A DNA stretch of 64,000 nt, from NCBI GenBank assembly GCA_030835125.1, contig JAUQWM010000045.1:62001-126000 (forward strand), written 5' to 3'. This DNA is from Gemmatimonadaceae bacterium. GTDB taxonomy: Bacteria; Gemmatimonadota; Gemmatimonadetes; Gemmatimonadales; Gemmatimonadaceae. A program made the translations under genes and the position numbers. Positions 24,597 through 35,000 of the stretch are shown one piece after another. The notes below the pieces were generated by a model. That model was not told the origin of the DNA. It worked only from the letters and a program-made list of their open reading frames with translations, and did no database searches. Each line of letters starts with the position of its first letter. Position 1 is the first letter of the stretch.

Positions 24597-25696
24597 CGCG
24601 GCCGATTCGTGTACACCTCGTCCGGACGGAATGGGCGCACCTCGGGCCGCATGCCGGGTTGAAGCAGTACTTCAGGTATCTCGACAGGGGTGCGTTCGAG
24701 ATCTACGACCGGCCAACGCCGTTTGAGGACGAGAGCGTGGAGAGGCCACGCCGCGTGCGCGACTACTTGCGCGGGCTGGTAAGAATGCAGGGGATGCCGT
24801 GGTACACTCTCGGTGACCTGCGTTCGGAGTTCCACGCCGCCATCCGCATGATGGGTCGCGAGGTCGACATCGTGCACTTCTTCGATCCCGAGCATGGCAT
24901 GCAGTACCTTCCCCTGCTCGCTCGGAGCCGCTCGAAGAAAGGGCGGACGGGGATGATCGCGACGTTCCACCAGCCTCCGGATCTCCTGCCGAAGATACTC
25001 CGCCCGGACGTGGTGTCGCTGCTCGACCACGTGACGCTGGTGTCGCCTGACCAAGTGCAGTTCTTTGAAGCGTGCCTCCCGCCGGAACGCATCAGCGTCA
25101 TCCTGCACGGTGTGGACGTCCAGTATTTCAGGCCACCGATCCACCGGCCGATGGCACCGACATGGACGTGTCTCACGGTCGGCCACAACCTCCGTGATTT
25201 CAGCGTCGTCCGTGAGGTCGCGGAGCGCCTACGTCACACGAACGTCAGGTTCCGCCTCGTAACACCGCAACGAACCGGCGTGGAGGATCTCCCCAACGTG
25301 ACAGTGCGGGGAGGACTGTCCGATGACGAACTGCGGCAGGAGTACCAGACCGCGGGCATGCTCTTCCTTCCGCTCAGGAGCGCGACAGCGAATAACGCCC
25401 TCCTCGAGGCCTTCGCGTGTGGGCTCCCCGTGGTGACGACTGACCTGCCTGCCACGCGCTCCTACGCCCCAGGCGACCAGGCGATCCTGATCTCTGATAA
25501 CGACCCCGCAGCGTACACTGAAGCGATCCTCCGGCTGCGGGAGGATGCGGCGCTACATTCGCGACTTGCCGTCGGGGGGCGTCGGCGCGCGGAGGAGCTC
25601 CGTTGGGAGCGGATCGCTCCCGTGTATGCGGGAGTGTATCGTGCGGTGGCGGGAAGCAAGGAAGCTGGGCCATCCGGGAGGGTGCGATCATCATGA
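24593..25696 (+). CDS. GT4-type glycosyltransferase
   Basis: The 367-residue GT-B protein has the C-terminal GT4 donor-site region ANNALLEAFACGLPVVTTDLPATRS in pieces: NALLEAFACGLPVV with the conserved Glu, preceded by SVILHGVDVQYF at the domain boundary. The N-terminal half contains VDIVHFFDPEH, consistent with the acceptor domain. ATG 24593 overlaps the GT2 stop (ATGA), and the methyltransferase gene starts with another ATGA overlap at its end. It is part of a tightly coupled four-gene unit, GT2-GT4-methyltransferase-membrane protein. Confidence 0.87.
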   Translation: MTRPIRVHLVRTEWAHLGPHAGLKQYFRYLDRGAFEIYDRPTPFEDESVERPRRVRDYLRGLVRMQGMPWYTLGDLRSEFHAAIRMMGREVDIVHFFDPEHGMQYLPLLARSRSKKGRTGMIATFHQPPDLLPKILRPDVVSLLDHVTLVSPDQVQFFEACLPPERISVILHGVDVQYFRPPIHRPMAPTWTCLTVGHNLRDFSVVREVAERLRHTNVRFRLVTPQRTGVEDLPNVTVRGGLSDDELRQEYQTAGMLFLPLRSATANNALLEAFACGLPVVTTDLPATRSYAPGDQAILISDNDPAAYTEAILRLREDAALHSRLAVGGRRRAEELRWERIAPVYAGVYRAVAGSKEAGPSGRVRSS

Positions 25697-26505
25697 GCAT
25701 CATCGAGCGATGGTTTCGACGTCGGACCCCCGTCCGGGAACACAATGAGCCCCTCCCGCTCCTTCATGACGCCGGGACTGCCAACTGGGGCTTGGAGGCT
25801 GGCGTCCTCGCATTCATCGACGAGCTCGTATCGCGGGATTCGGTCACGGCTGAAACAGGAATCGGGATGTCCACGGTCTTGCTGGCTGGAAAGGGCTGCG
25901 AACACTACGCCATCACATCATCCGAAGCCGAGGTTGCGGAAGTCCAGACGCTGTGCCACCAGCGTGGTATCGACGACAGCAAGGTCCGATTCATGGTCGG
26001 CAATTCGCAGGATGTCCTGCCGCACCTTACGATGCCGGCGCTGGACGTCGCCATCATCGACGGCGGGCATGGCATGCCGATTCCCTTCGTCGATTGGTGC
26101 TACTTGGCGCCGCGCCTCAAGGTCGGTGGGATCCTCGTCGTCGACGATGTCTGGATCTGGACCGGTGCGGTGCTCCGTGATTTCATGCGGGCTGAATGGC
26201 AGTGGGAACTCGTGCGCACGTTCGGCAAGGCCGTGGCGTTCCGGAAGAAGCAGGATCCGGTCATGCTGGATTGGGGCGGCCAACCGTACCTGATGGCACG
26301 CTCGCGGGTGCCTCCCGATTGGAAGTGGAACTGCAACACCCTTCACGGCCACATCGCCGCGATTGACGCCACGCTCGCGCAGATCGAGCGGCAAGGCAAG
26401 GCGAACGCCGAGACGATCGACAACCTGCAATGGGTCGAGGGTGAGCTGCTGGACTGCGTCCGCCGCATCGAGGGCATATGTGCGAGAAAGGCCGCGGAAA
26501 CATGA
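25693..26505 (+). CDS. Class I SAM-dependent methyltransferase (Methyltransf_24 type)
   Basis: The 270-residue protein contains a SAM-binding motif AETGIGMSTVLLA, then VGNSQDVLPHL and the acidic post-II motif DVAIIDGGHG, a pattern of small-molecule or sugar O-methyltransferases of the Methyltransf_24 group. After the fold there is a Lys/Glu-rich helical tail of about 50 residues (IAAIDATLAQIERQGK) that could form a coiled coil. ATG 25693 overlaps the GT4 stop. Location after two glycosyltransferases suggests methylation of a glycan residue, possibly as a cap; this is inference. Confidence 0.8.
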   Translation: MSIIERWFRRRTPVREHNEPLPLLHDAGTANWGLEAGVLAFIDELVSRDSVTAETGIGMSTVLLAGKGCEHYAITSSEAEVAEVQTLCHQRGIDDSKVRFMVGNSQDVLPHLTMPALDVAIIDGGHGMPIPFVDWCYLAPRLKVGGILVVDDVWIWTGAVLRDFMRAEWQWELVRTFGKAVAFRKKQDPVMLDWGGQPYLMARSRVPPDWKWNCNTLHGHIAAIDATLAQIERQGKANAETIDNLQWVEGELLDCVRRIEGICARKAAET

Positions 26506-27893
26506 CACCGCAATCCGCGTCAGCCTCCTGGTCAGGGATCCTCCTGGTAAAGGCGATCGTCATTACGTCCTTGGGCCTGTACCTGCTGATCGCGATTGCG
26601 GCGAACGTGGGACTATTTGCGGACGGAGCGCTTGCGTTCCTCGAGGGGCTCGACTTCCCGCCCGACTTCTGGCTGCACCCGCGCCTAACCTCCCGCATTC
26701 TTGTCCGCCTGCCGCTGTATGCGGCGCTGTGGGCTGGCGTCACTGACCTCGGCCCACTCCACCTGGCGTTCGCGACGGGCCTGTTCGGCCACTTCGCGGT
26801 GACTTTGACCATATGCGCGCTGGCCGTACGGGACAGGCCGGTATTCCTGTTCTTTCCCCTCGCGTCGTTCTTCCTCGCCAGCGCAAACGCGAGCTTCTTT
26901 GCCTTCACGGGAAGTCACGTGGCCGTATCTCTCTTCTGGTCGTTGCTGTTCGTGCTATTGATGCCGGCGCGATGGTCGTGGCGCTGGCTTGTCACCGCCA
27001 TCGCCCTCAGTATCGGTGTGATGGCATCATACGAATCCATGGCGGTCTTCGGACTGGTGCTCGCCGGCGCAGCGTTGTGGCGTTTCCATGCCGAGACCGC
27101 CCCCATACTCCGCGCCGGCGCCACTCTGGTCGGCATCCTGTGTCTCAGCAGTGTAGTGGTCAGTATCGCCGGACTGCACATGCGTGGAGTGGACCATTTC
27201 GTGGCCAAGCTGCCAACCGGTGGGCTCGAGATGCGGGGCCACGGGATCCATGCGCTCTCCGTGATTGCGCTCGGCTTGATATCCGTCGTACCCCGGATGC
27301 CGTGGCGCTCGTGGTCTCTGGCTGCGGGCGGACTGGCAACGGCTGGCATCCTCTGGCTGGGCGCAGCCGCTTGGATGCCTGGCGAGACGATCAACCCTTA
27401 CGCCCAGCATCGTGTCCGTCTCCTGAACCTACTTGTCCCACTAGTCCTCACAGCACTCTTCTTCGTCGCCAAGCGCGCCGGGCCTTCATGGACTTCGAGC
27501 CATTGGCTTCGGGCGTGGCGTTTGCTCGCCATCATGGCGCTGATCCAGACCTCCTGGTTCATGATGAATGCCGCGCAGTGGCAGCATGCCCTGAGATTGA
27601 CCGATGAGAGTGCAAACACAGGCAGCGGATTGCGCCCGTTCGAGGAGACTCCCCTCAACCAGGAGTTAGTAAGCGGCCATCCGGTGAGGACCTTTTTCGG
27701 CGGTTGGAACGTACCGATCCTGACCTTGCTCGCCGCCCGCAACGGCCAGGTTCGGGCAATCGTCGCCAACCCGAGATCCTGGACAGGCTGGGTTGCGTTC
27801 GATCCGGCGGATCTCTCCGAGTTGGCCTACCTCAAACGATACGGATACTCGTTCGACCTGTACGAGGCCGCTATGCGAAGCGCGGTTCCATAG
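26502..27893 (+). CDS. Polytopic membrane protein of the glycan locus
   Basis: The 463-residue protein has about ten hydrophobic segments and a final soluble stretch with EETPLNQELVSGHPV and SELAYLKRYGYSF. No catalytic motif is evident. The topology resembles GT-C-like or polymerase-like proteins of polysaccharide loci, but no family can be named from sequence. ATG 26502 overlaps the methyltransferase stop (ATGA), so it is the last gene of that translation-coupled unit and the last recognisable gene of the glycan locus. Confidence 0.65.
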   Translation: MTPQSASASWSGILLVKAIVITSLGLYLLIAIAANVGLFADGALAFLEGLDFPPDFWLHPRLTSRILVRLPLYAALWAGVTDLGPLHLAFATGLFGHFAVTLTICALAVRDRPVFLFFPLASFFLASANASFFAFTGSHVAVSLFWSLLFVLLMPARWSWRWLVTAIALSIGVMASYESMAVFGLVLAGAALWRFHAETAPILRAGATLVGILCLSSVVVSIAGLHMRGVDHFVAKLPTGGLEMRGHGIHALSVIALGLISVVPRMPWRSWSLAAGGLATAGILWLGAAAWMPGETINPYAQHRVRLLNLLVPLVLTALFFVAKRAGPSWTSSHWLRAWRLLAIMALIQTSWFMMNAAQWQHALRLTDESANTGSGLRPFEETPLNQELVSGHPVRTFFGGWNVPILTLLAARNGQVRAIVANPRSWTGWVAFDPADLSELAYLKRYGYSFDLYEAAMRSAVP

Positions 27894-28460
27894 TCACGCT
27901 GTGTCGTTCATCTCCGGACATGTACTGGTCCCATGCGCCGAAGAGCTGCGGTCTGTCTTCTGGCGGCGAATTGAGCGAGGCCGGGCTCGCGAACGACGAT
28001 GCAAGGCCGGGGTGCCAAGCATGATCAGGATCCCGCCGGCCGACTCATGCCGGTGTGTTGCGAAGATTTGTCCGACCGCGCCAACCTGGATGACCAACTT
28101 CACGATTGACCGCGCGGGGTATCCAGACGGGATGGCTGGCCGTCTTATGCAGATCTGGCGGATCACCCAGACCGCCGGGATCTCGCTCGTTCGGGTGTGC
28201 GCGAGTCCCTCCGCGTTCGCGCTCGTGGCTGGCCAGGTGTTGACACCAGGCAGGTATCCTGCCACACGCGTCCCTGAATTCGTGGTGGCGCGTCGCCATA
28301 CGGATTACCGGAGTCGGCAGCGGCGCTCGGGTTACTAGCCAGCGCACGGCCTGTTGCCGGCACTGGTAGCCGCGCCTTTCCTCCGTGTCTACACGACTGA
28401 GCTGGTGGCCGCTGCCAGCGCGCTGAAGCGCAAGCCGTGAACTTGGGATGCGGTCACGGA
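27894..28460. other. Gene-free junction, possibly decayed coding sequence
   Basis: No supportable gene lies in these 567 nt between convergent genes. On the plus strand one frame runs from 27793 to a TAG at 28336-28338 and then continues open for 33 more codons to a TGA at 28438-28440; the second piece (LLPALVAAPFLRVYTTELVA) looks more protein-like than the first, as expected for a degraded gene with a stop and frameshifts. No family is recognised. It coincides with the change from glycan genes to ordinary chromosomal genes. Confidence 0.3.
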
Positions 28461-30146
28461 CTACGGTGATCGAAGCACCGCCAATCGCAAGCCGCGTTGC
28501 GCCGGAGCACTCAAGGTGGCCAGGAATGGTGCTGGAGCCGTCACGCGACCAAGGTGCCGCCGCACGGCATCAAGAGAGGTCAGGGGCCTAGATTCGAAGA
28601 CCGTCGTCCCCGTCAGCTCAGTTGTCGCTGCGGCAGGAATGACGCGATCGTCAGGCAGCGCGACCACCAGCGAGCCAACCGGCGGCCCGGCAGACTCCTC
28701 ACACCGCAGCCGTCGCCACCACGCACAACGGCCATCAGGGAATGCGCGGGGCGCGTAGAGCCTGACGAGAGCCCGGCCAGCCCGCACGGTCGATCCATCA
28801 TCCACCTTCTCCACGTACAACCCCCGGTAGCGCAGGTACGCCGCCATCTCCATCAGGCGATGGCCATCGGTGGCAGGAAAGAACAGTCTCACCGTGTCCT
28901 CTGGCGTGACCGGTCGCGCCAGGAGGTAGTCGCCGAACGCCGCCTTCGCCATGACCGTCGCTTTGCGATCGAGCAGCCGGAGCGCCGTCAGGCTTGCCGA
29001 TTCGGCGACGACCACCAACACCACCAGCGCCTGCACCCACCTGGCGCGCGGCCAGCGGGCCCAGGTGATCGCCAGCACGTGACCCAGGTACAGGATAGCG
29101 ACCAGGTCGACCGGAGCGAGGAGATACGCACGGTCCTGGCCGAGGCCGACCAGGATCGCGGCATACGCCACGGCACCAAGCGCCAACCCGTCCCACCGCA
29201 TGTCGAACGGGATCCGGCCGATGGACGCCAGCGCCAGTCGGGTCGTGACCGCCACGAGGAATGGTACCAGCAGCGGATCACCTGCGATCAGCCTCGCCGC
29301 GGCTTCAACCACGGCCACGCTGTACCGTTCCGCGTATCGCAGGCTCGGGTCGCCACTCACCGACACGGCGAACAGCAGGAGGTAGAACACGACCAGCCCC
29401 ACGATCGCCCACTCCATTCGTCGGTCCCGCGCGGCAGGACCGCTCCTGCCTGTCCGAAACAGTCCGGCGAGCGCCATGACACCCGGGACGACGAACGCAG
29501 GCTCCTTGTAGTAGAGCAGGAAGTGGGCTGCCACCACCGCCACCAGCAACGCCATCCTGGTTCCGCGGCGATCCCAGGCATCGATGCCCACGAGCATCAG
29601 CGCCAGGAAGAACGCCATGTTCCGTTCAGGATACACAAGGCCGGCGAACGACCCGGCGAGGTTCGGGGTGGCCACCAGGGCGATCATGCCTCCCACCCGG
29701 ACCCACGCCGGTGTTCCGCGCAGGAGATGGCCCACCATGGCCACCAGAAGGACCAGCTGCAGCATCGGCCACGCCAGGTATCCGGCCGCCGATGTCGCCA
29801 CGCGCCCGATCAGGTTGAACTCCTGGAACCCGAGCGGCCAGAACCGGCCGTCTCCCGGCCACACGGGCGGAGGGATCGGCCGGCCCTCCAGCGTTCGCGT
29901 CGTGAAGAACGAGTTGTCGTGGTCCGTGAAGTCCTCGCGCCAGAGGGCAAACGCGATGAAGCACACGACGACAATGGCGACCACCGCCCGTCCCAGCACG
30001 GGCACCGACGGATGCGAACGCTCGTGGTCTGGGGAGCCACCAACCGGAAGCCGAACGCGCAGCACCCACAGCACCGCCACGAACAATCCCAGTGCCCAGA
30101 ACCACAGCACGAAGACCTCGACGACTCTCGGCAGGAGTTCGCGCAT
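28461..30146 (-). CDS. Large polytopic membrane protein
   Basis: This protein of about 561 residues has ten or more hydrophobic helices, an early loop reading HDNSFFTTRTLEGRP and a C-terminal soluble region of about 150 residues (ATDGHRLMEMAAYLRYRG, ARALVRLYAPRAFPDG). The topology is GT-C-like, but no motif identifies it. ATG 30146 (MRELLPRVVE) is preferred over the in-frame ATG 30230 because the latter lies in the loop of a strong hairpin that looks like the terminator of the upstream gene. The gene is the only one on its strand before the junction at 28 kb, and is convergent with the glycan locus. Confidence 0.65.
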   Translation of the reverse strand: MRELLPRVVEVFVLWFWALGLFVAVLWVLRVRLPVGGSPDHERSHPSVPVLGRAVVAIVVVCFIAFALWREDFTDHDNSFFTTRTLEGRPIPPPVWPGDGRFWPLGFQEFNLIGRVATSAAGYLAWPMLQLVLLVAMVGHLLRGTPAWVRVGGMIALVATPNLAGSFAGLVYPERNMAFFLALMLVGIDAWDRRGTRMALLVAVVAAHFLLYYKEPAFVVPGVMALAGLFRTGRSGPAARDRRMEWAIVGLVVFYLLLFAVSVSGDPSLRYAERYSVAVVEAAARLIAGDPLLVPFLVAVTTRLALASIGRIPFDMRWDGLALGAVAYAAILVGLGQDRAYLLAPVDLVAILYLGHVLAITWARWPRARWVQALVVLVVVAESASLTALRLLDRKATVMAKAAFGDYLLARPVTPEDTVRLFFPATDGHRLMEMAAYLRYRGLYVEKVDDGSTVRAGRALVRLYAPRAFPDGRCAWWRRLRCEESAGPPVGSLVVALPDDRVIPAAATTELTGTTVFESRPLTSLDAVRRHLGRVTAPAPFLATLSAPAQRGLRLAVLRSP

Positions 30147-30206
30147 CGATATGCGTGGGAGAGGCAGCGGAAGCTGAGGCGGCAGGACCGTGAAGTTTGC
30201 GAAACG

Positions 30207-30247
30207 CGAACCCCCGCGGAAGGCATCCATGCCGCCGCGGGGGTTCG
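30207..30247 (-). terminator. Hairpin terminator after the plug-domain gene
   Basis: Perfect 13-bp arms (CGAACCCCCGCGG at 30207-30219 and its complement at 30235-30247) enclose a 15-nt loop. On the minus strand it follows the stop of the plug-domain gene (30286) by 38 nt and is followed by a moderately T-containing stretch (GTTTCGC). It sits on the alternative start codon of the next gene, which is why the later start was chosen there. Confidence 0.6.
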
Positions 30248-30285
30248 TCAGGCCTGCCTGTCGCGCGGGTTCCCGCGCGATGCGC

Positions 30286-31788
30286 CTACCTTCGCTTGAC
30301 CGGCTGGCTCGCCCGGTACTTCGACCAGATCACGATCACCGCGCAATTCGACGAATTCGCGTTCGTGAACTGGATCGGCACCGTCGACCCGTTGTACACC
30401 TCGATCGCGGCGATGTCGTACGGCGGGATCATCCGGTCCACGTCCCCGGGGAACACCGCCTCGTACGGGTTCCCGTCGAGCCAGTACTTCACGCACCGCC
30501 CGCCAAGCATGTTCCCTCGCGAGCTTTCCACCGCGTAGTCGTAGGGGCTCACCGGCACCACCTTCAGCGACGGCACCGTCCGGAACACGTCGGTCAGGAT
30601 GGTCGGGCCGCGGCGCATGATCTCCTTCGCGTCCATGAACGTCCCCGACATGGACCGCGACCGCGACGTGAAGCCGATGTTCTCGAGCCCCATGTCCGAC
30701 TCCGCCGTCACCACCACCGGGTCGAGCACCTGCACCGCGCGGCTCATGGTGATCGTCGTGTTGGTCGCCTCACGCGTGGTCAGGTCCACCGCCTGGCTCA
30801 CCGGGGCAAAGCCCATCTGCCGCGCCACCACCGACTGGGTGCCCGACGGCAGTTCGGTCAGCGTGAACCCGCCGTCGGCGTTCGTGAGCGCGCGGCTCAC
30901 CGTGCCCTCCACCTCGACGCGCACATTCGCCAGGGGCGTCCCGTTGGCGTTCACCACCTTCCCGCGCAGGACCGCCTGGCCCTTCTGGTAGTTCACCGCC
31001 GAGAAGCGCTGGTCGCCGACGCCGCGCACCGGCGCGGTCATCTCCGTCGTGTCGACCTGCGCCCTGGCCACGGTGTTGGCGTTGCCGATCCGCATCCCCT
31101 GGATCACCAGCGGCTGCCCGATGAACGTCACCTTGATCTCGGCGGTCGTGATCCCGCTCTTCTCGGCCTGCAGCGTGCCTTCGACCTCACTGGGGACGCC
31201 GCAGATGCGGAACACACCCTCGGCGTTCGCCGTCGCGCCCAGTACCTTGGGCACGCGCTTGAGGCCAGCGGCCAGCGAGAGCTCGGACCAGGCGAACGAC
31301 ACCCGCGCGCCGCCCACCGGCTGGTCGGTGTCGGCGTCGAGCAGCCGGCCGATGATGGCCGAGGGACCGAGCCGCCGGGTCGCCGGCGCACAGGAAAGGG
31401 TGACGAGGGTCTCGCTCGAGGGGAGCGCCATCTCCAGCACCTTCCGCTCGCCGGCGACGAGGGGGAACGAATCGGTCACCATCGTGATGCCGAGCGAGTC
31501 GAGCAGGTCGTGGACGACATGGACCCGCCGCATGCCCACCGGGATGCTGTCGATGGTGAAGAGGCCGCGCTCGTTGGTGGTGCCGATGCGGCTGGTGCCG
31601 AGCACGAACACCGCGGCGCCTGAGAGCGGCGCGTTATGCACCGAGTCGAACACGGTCCCGAGCATGCTGCCCAGCGTGCCCCGGGTGGTGTCCTGGGCCG
31701 CCGGCGGCGGCGTGGGGTCCTGCGCGGGCGCGACCGCGGTGCCGGCGACCAGCAGTGCGGCGGCGGTGGCGACGATCTTCAGGCGCAT
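30286..31788 (-). CDS. Carboxypeptidase-regulatory-like/TonB-plug protein without a barrel
   Basis: The 500-residue secreted protein has a signal peptide MRLKIVATAAALLVAG ending near APAQ. Two or more carboxypeptidase-regulatory-type beta-sandwich repeats follow (TVFDSVHNAPLSGAAVFV; LRGKVVNANGTPLANV), then a TonB-receptor plug-like domain (TILTDVFRTVPSLKVV through AAIEVYNGS). The protein stops directly after the plug with no outer-membrane barrel. Such plug-only proteins are common in Gemmatimonadota and Bacteroidota; their role is unclear (sensor or surface accessory are guesses). ATG 31788 is preferred to 31812 because it starts the signal peptide directly. It is followed by a strong hairpin terminator. 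Confidence 0.75.
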   Translation of the reverse strand: MRLKIVATAAALLVAGTAVAPAQDPTPPPAAQDTTRGTLGSMLGTVFDSVHNAPLSGAAVFVLGTSRIGTTNERGLFTIDSIPVGMRRVHVVHDLLDSLGITMVTDSFPLVAGERKVLEMALPSSETLVTLSCAPATRRLGPSAIIGRLLDADTDQPVGGARVSFAWSELSLAAGLKRVPKVLGATANAEGVFRICGVPSEVEGTLQAEKSGITTAEIKVTFIGQPLVIQGMRIGNANTVARAQVDTTEMTAPVRGVGDQRFSAVNYQKGQAVLRGKVVNANGTPLANVRVEVEGTVSRALTNADGGFTLTELPSGTQSVVARQMGFAPVSQAVDLTTREATNTTITMSRAVQVLDPVVVTAESDMGLENIGFTSRSRSMSGTFMDAKEIMRRGPTILTDVFRTVPSLKVVPVSPYDYAVESSRGNMLGGRCVKYWLDGNPYEAVFPGDVDRMIPPYDIAAIEVYNGSTVPIQFTNANSSNCAVIVIWSKYRASQPVKRR

Positions 31789-31950
31789 TCCAGACGACTC
31801 ACGGATTCCCATACGCTCATCAGGTGCGGCCCAAGGGCCTGTTCAGCGGGCGACCGGCGATGACCGGAACCTGGCCCGACCCGGTGAGACCCGCGGGTGC
31901 GGGGCTCTGTGGAAAATGGCCGATGGATGCCACTTCGGGAAAGTGACAAT

Positions 31951-31984
31951 TCGACCCCCGCCGGGATACACCGACGGGGGTCGA
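31951..31984 (-). terminator. Hairpin downstream of the BNR propeller gene
   Basis: 10-bp perfect arms (TCGACCCCCG and CGGGGGTCGA) with a 14-nt loop lie 28 nt past the stop of the minus-strand BNR gene and upstream of the plug-domain gene. The following bases on the minus strand (ATTGTCACTTT) give only a weak T-run, so termination efficiency is uncertain. Confidence 0.5.
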
Positions 31985-32011
31985 GTGTGGCGCCAGGACT
32001 TACGCCTGTCG

Positions 32012-35000
32012 TCAGGGCATGGGCGCCACGACCGAGGTGACCGGGGCGCGCTCGACGCGGACCTTCTGCCTGAGGGTCCGGCCGCCAACGGTGAGGGAAA
32101 CGACGTAGTCGCCCGGTTGAACCGCGGTGGGGCCACCAGGTCCGCCTCCGCCAAATCCCGTATTGAAGCCCAGGGTCGAGAGGAAGTTGAGCGCCGCGAA
32201 TCCGCCCGGCTGGTTGCGGCCCGGGATCCGGAAGGCCTCGATCATGGACATGAAGACGGCTTGATCGAAGCCGCCACCGCCGGCCGGGGCGCCCGCCGGG
32301 GGACCGCCGGCACGTCCAGCGGCGCCCGCGGCGCCAGGAGCGCCGCCTCGTCCGGCGCCACCCCGACCTGCCCCGGCGGTGGCCTGCTCACCGGGGCGCG
32401 GGTTGAACGGTGGCGGGGCGCCAAAGCCCGCCGTCATCGCCGGACCGCCGCCCCCGAACGCCGCCATGAGGGGACCCATATCGCCGGTGGTGGCGATCTG
32501 GCGGACCATCCCCAGGACGGCGGGATTGGCTCCCGCGGTCTGGAGGGAGTCGAGGACGAAGACCACGCGCTGCATCTGGATCGACGAGTCGCGCTTCTGG
32601 GCGGCGCTCATCGGGGGCCGCGGGGCGGGCTTGCCCTGGAACGCCCAGGTGACGCGGTTGATGCCCGGGTTGCCCGGGGCGTTGATGGTGGTGAGCGTGT
32701 CGCCGGCGGCATCGAGGACGGCCATGCGCAGTCCTGCCTGACGAGCGCCAAGGCGATAGGTGATCGTGGCGCCGTAGGGTGGGGACCCGGCGGCGAAGAC
32801 CTGCTGCCCGGTCGAGTGTCCCTCGTACGGCAGGTCGGCGTACTGCCAGGCCACGGGTGGCGTGAAGATGTGCGCGTCGGCGGCGATGACCTGCGGCGTC
32901 ACCTGCTGGAGCGCGGCGATGTCGACGATCCAGAAGCCGCGGCCGTGGGTGGCGGCGACCAGCTCGCGGTCGCGCGGGTGGATGCGCAGGTCGTGGACCG
33001 GGACCGTCGGCAGCCCGGTCATGAAGCGTTGCCAGGATTGGCCGCGGTTGACGGAGACGTACGCGCCGACGTCGGTGCCGACGAAGAGGAGGTCCGGGTT
33101 GACCGGGTCCTCGCGAATGACGTGGACGAAGTCCGGGCCGCCGGTGGGCAGGTTCGCCGCGATGGACCGGAAGGTGCGCCCGTTGTCGCTGGTGGCGAAC
33201 ACGTAGGGCGTGAAGTCGCCGTTGCGGTGGTTGTCGAACGAGACGTAGAACGTCGAGGAGTCCTTCCACGACGGCTCGATGCGGCTGACGTAGGTGCCGG
33301 CGGGCACGCCGGTGAAGCGGCTGGTGAGTTCCTCCCACGTGCCGCCGTCGTTGCGGGTCATCCAGACGCGGCCGTCGTCGGTGCCGGCGTAGAGGATCCC
33401 GGCCCGCAGCGGCGACTCATTGAGTGACACGATCGTGCCGTACGTCTCGGCGCCGGTGGCGTCCGTCGTGATGCCGCCGGTGGTGGTGGTCGAGACGCGG
33501 ATCTTCATCGTGTCCGCGTACGACAGCTCGGGCGAGATGAGGAACATGTTGTCGCCGCGCTTCGTGGACTTCAGCACGCGGTTGGCGCCGAAGTAGAGCG
33601 TGGACGGGTTGTGCCAGGAGATGAAGAACGGCGTGTTCCAGTTCCAGCGCAGGTTGAGGCCGATGGAGTCGGTGCGCTGCCGCGCGCGGAGGTCGGCGAT
33701 GCGGCGGCGCTGCTGTGGCGTCTCGGGCTTCGTGGTGTCGGCGCGTTCGATGAGGACGGAGTCCTCGATCTGGTCGTAACGCGGTCGCCACTGCGGCTTG
33801 ACGAGCCCCGCGCGCTCGCCCGTGGCGAGGTTGATGCGGGCGATGTTGCCGCCCTGCGACTCGCCGTAGACGATGTTCGGGTCGGTCGGGTCCTGCTGGG
33901 TGACGAAGCCATCGCCGCCGTTGAGCGTCGCCCACATGGCGTTGGTGATCGGGCCCTGCCGCCGGCGGCTCGGGCCGCACCAGGTGCCGTTGTCCTGCAG
34001 CCCGCCGCAGACGCGGTACGGGACGGCGAAGTCGAAGCTGACGTTGTACGGCTGACCGATGGCGAAGGTGTTCGGGAACGTGTAGTTGCCGCCCTGGTCG
34101 AACGAGATGCCGATGCCGCCGTCGTTGCCGACGATCATGCGGTCGGGATCGACGGGGTCGATCCACATGGCGTGGTGATCCACGTGGAGCCCGACCGTGG
34201 CGTTCATGGGAGTCCGGCCACCGTCATTGGAAACGAGCACCGGCGTGGACGACCAGTAGACGCGATCGGGGTTCTTCGGGTGGACGCGCACCTGCGAGTA
34301 GTAGAACGGGCGCGTGTTGGAGTTGTTGGTGCGGGTCCAGGTGGCGCCGCCGTCCTCGGAGCGATAGAGGCCGCTGGGACGCTCGCGCGAGCCCTTCGCC
34401 GTGTCCGCCTCGACCATCGTGTACATGACGCGCGGGTTCGACTGGGCGATGGCGATGGAGATGCGTCCCTTCATCGTCTCGGGGAAGCCGCCGCCCTTCA
34501 CCTCGGTCCAGGTCTTCCCGGCATCGGTGGATTTCCAGAGGGCGGAGCCCGGTCCGCCGGAGTTGAGGAAGTACGGCCCGCGGACGCGCTCGTAGCTGCT
34601 GGCCCAGACGATGTCCGGATTGGACGGGTCGAGCTGGACGTCGACGAAGCCGGCCTTGTTGGAGATGAACTTGACGAGTTGCCAGGTCTGGCCGCCGTCC
34701 TCGGTCTTGTACAGGCCGCGCTCCGGGTTCGCGCGCCAGATGGCGCCTAACGCGGCGACGTAGACGATGTTCGGGTTGGTGGGGTGGACGGCGATGCGGC
34801 CGACGGTCTCGGTCTTCTCGAGGCCCATGAGGCGCCAGGTGAGGCCGCCGTCGGTCGACTTGTAGACGCCGCCGCCCGGGGAGATGGAGTTGCGCGAGTT
34901 GGGCTCACCGGTCCCTGCCCAGACCTGCATGGTATCGCTGGGGGCGATGGCGAGGACGCCCATGGCAACGACGCGCTGGTTGTCGAAGACGGGGCGCCAG

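Noticed and set aside
27793-28338. A 181-codon gene after the last glycan-locus membrane protein.
   Set aside because: It overlaps the previous gene by 100 nt, has Arg/Ser-rich composition and no motif; treated as part of a decayed segment.
28461-30230. Longer form of the membrane protein starting at ATG 30230.
   Set aside because: That ATG is in the loop of a 13-bp hairpin that serves as terminator for the upstream gene; the later ATG 30146 starts just before the first helix.
30190-33427. Long plus-strand open frames (477 and 792 codons) opposite the plug-domain and BNR propeller genes.
   Set aside because: They are Arg/Gly/His-rich, have no domains or signal peptides, and mirror well-supported minus-strand genes; such antisense openness is expected at high GC.
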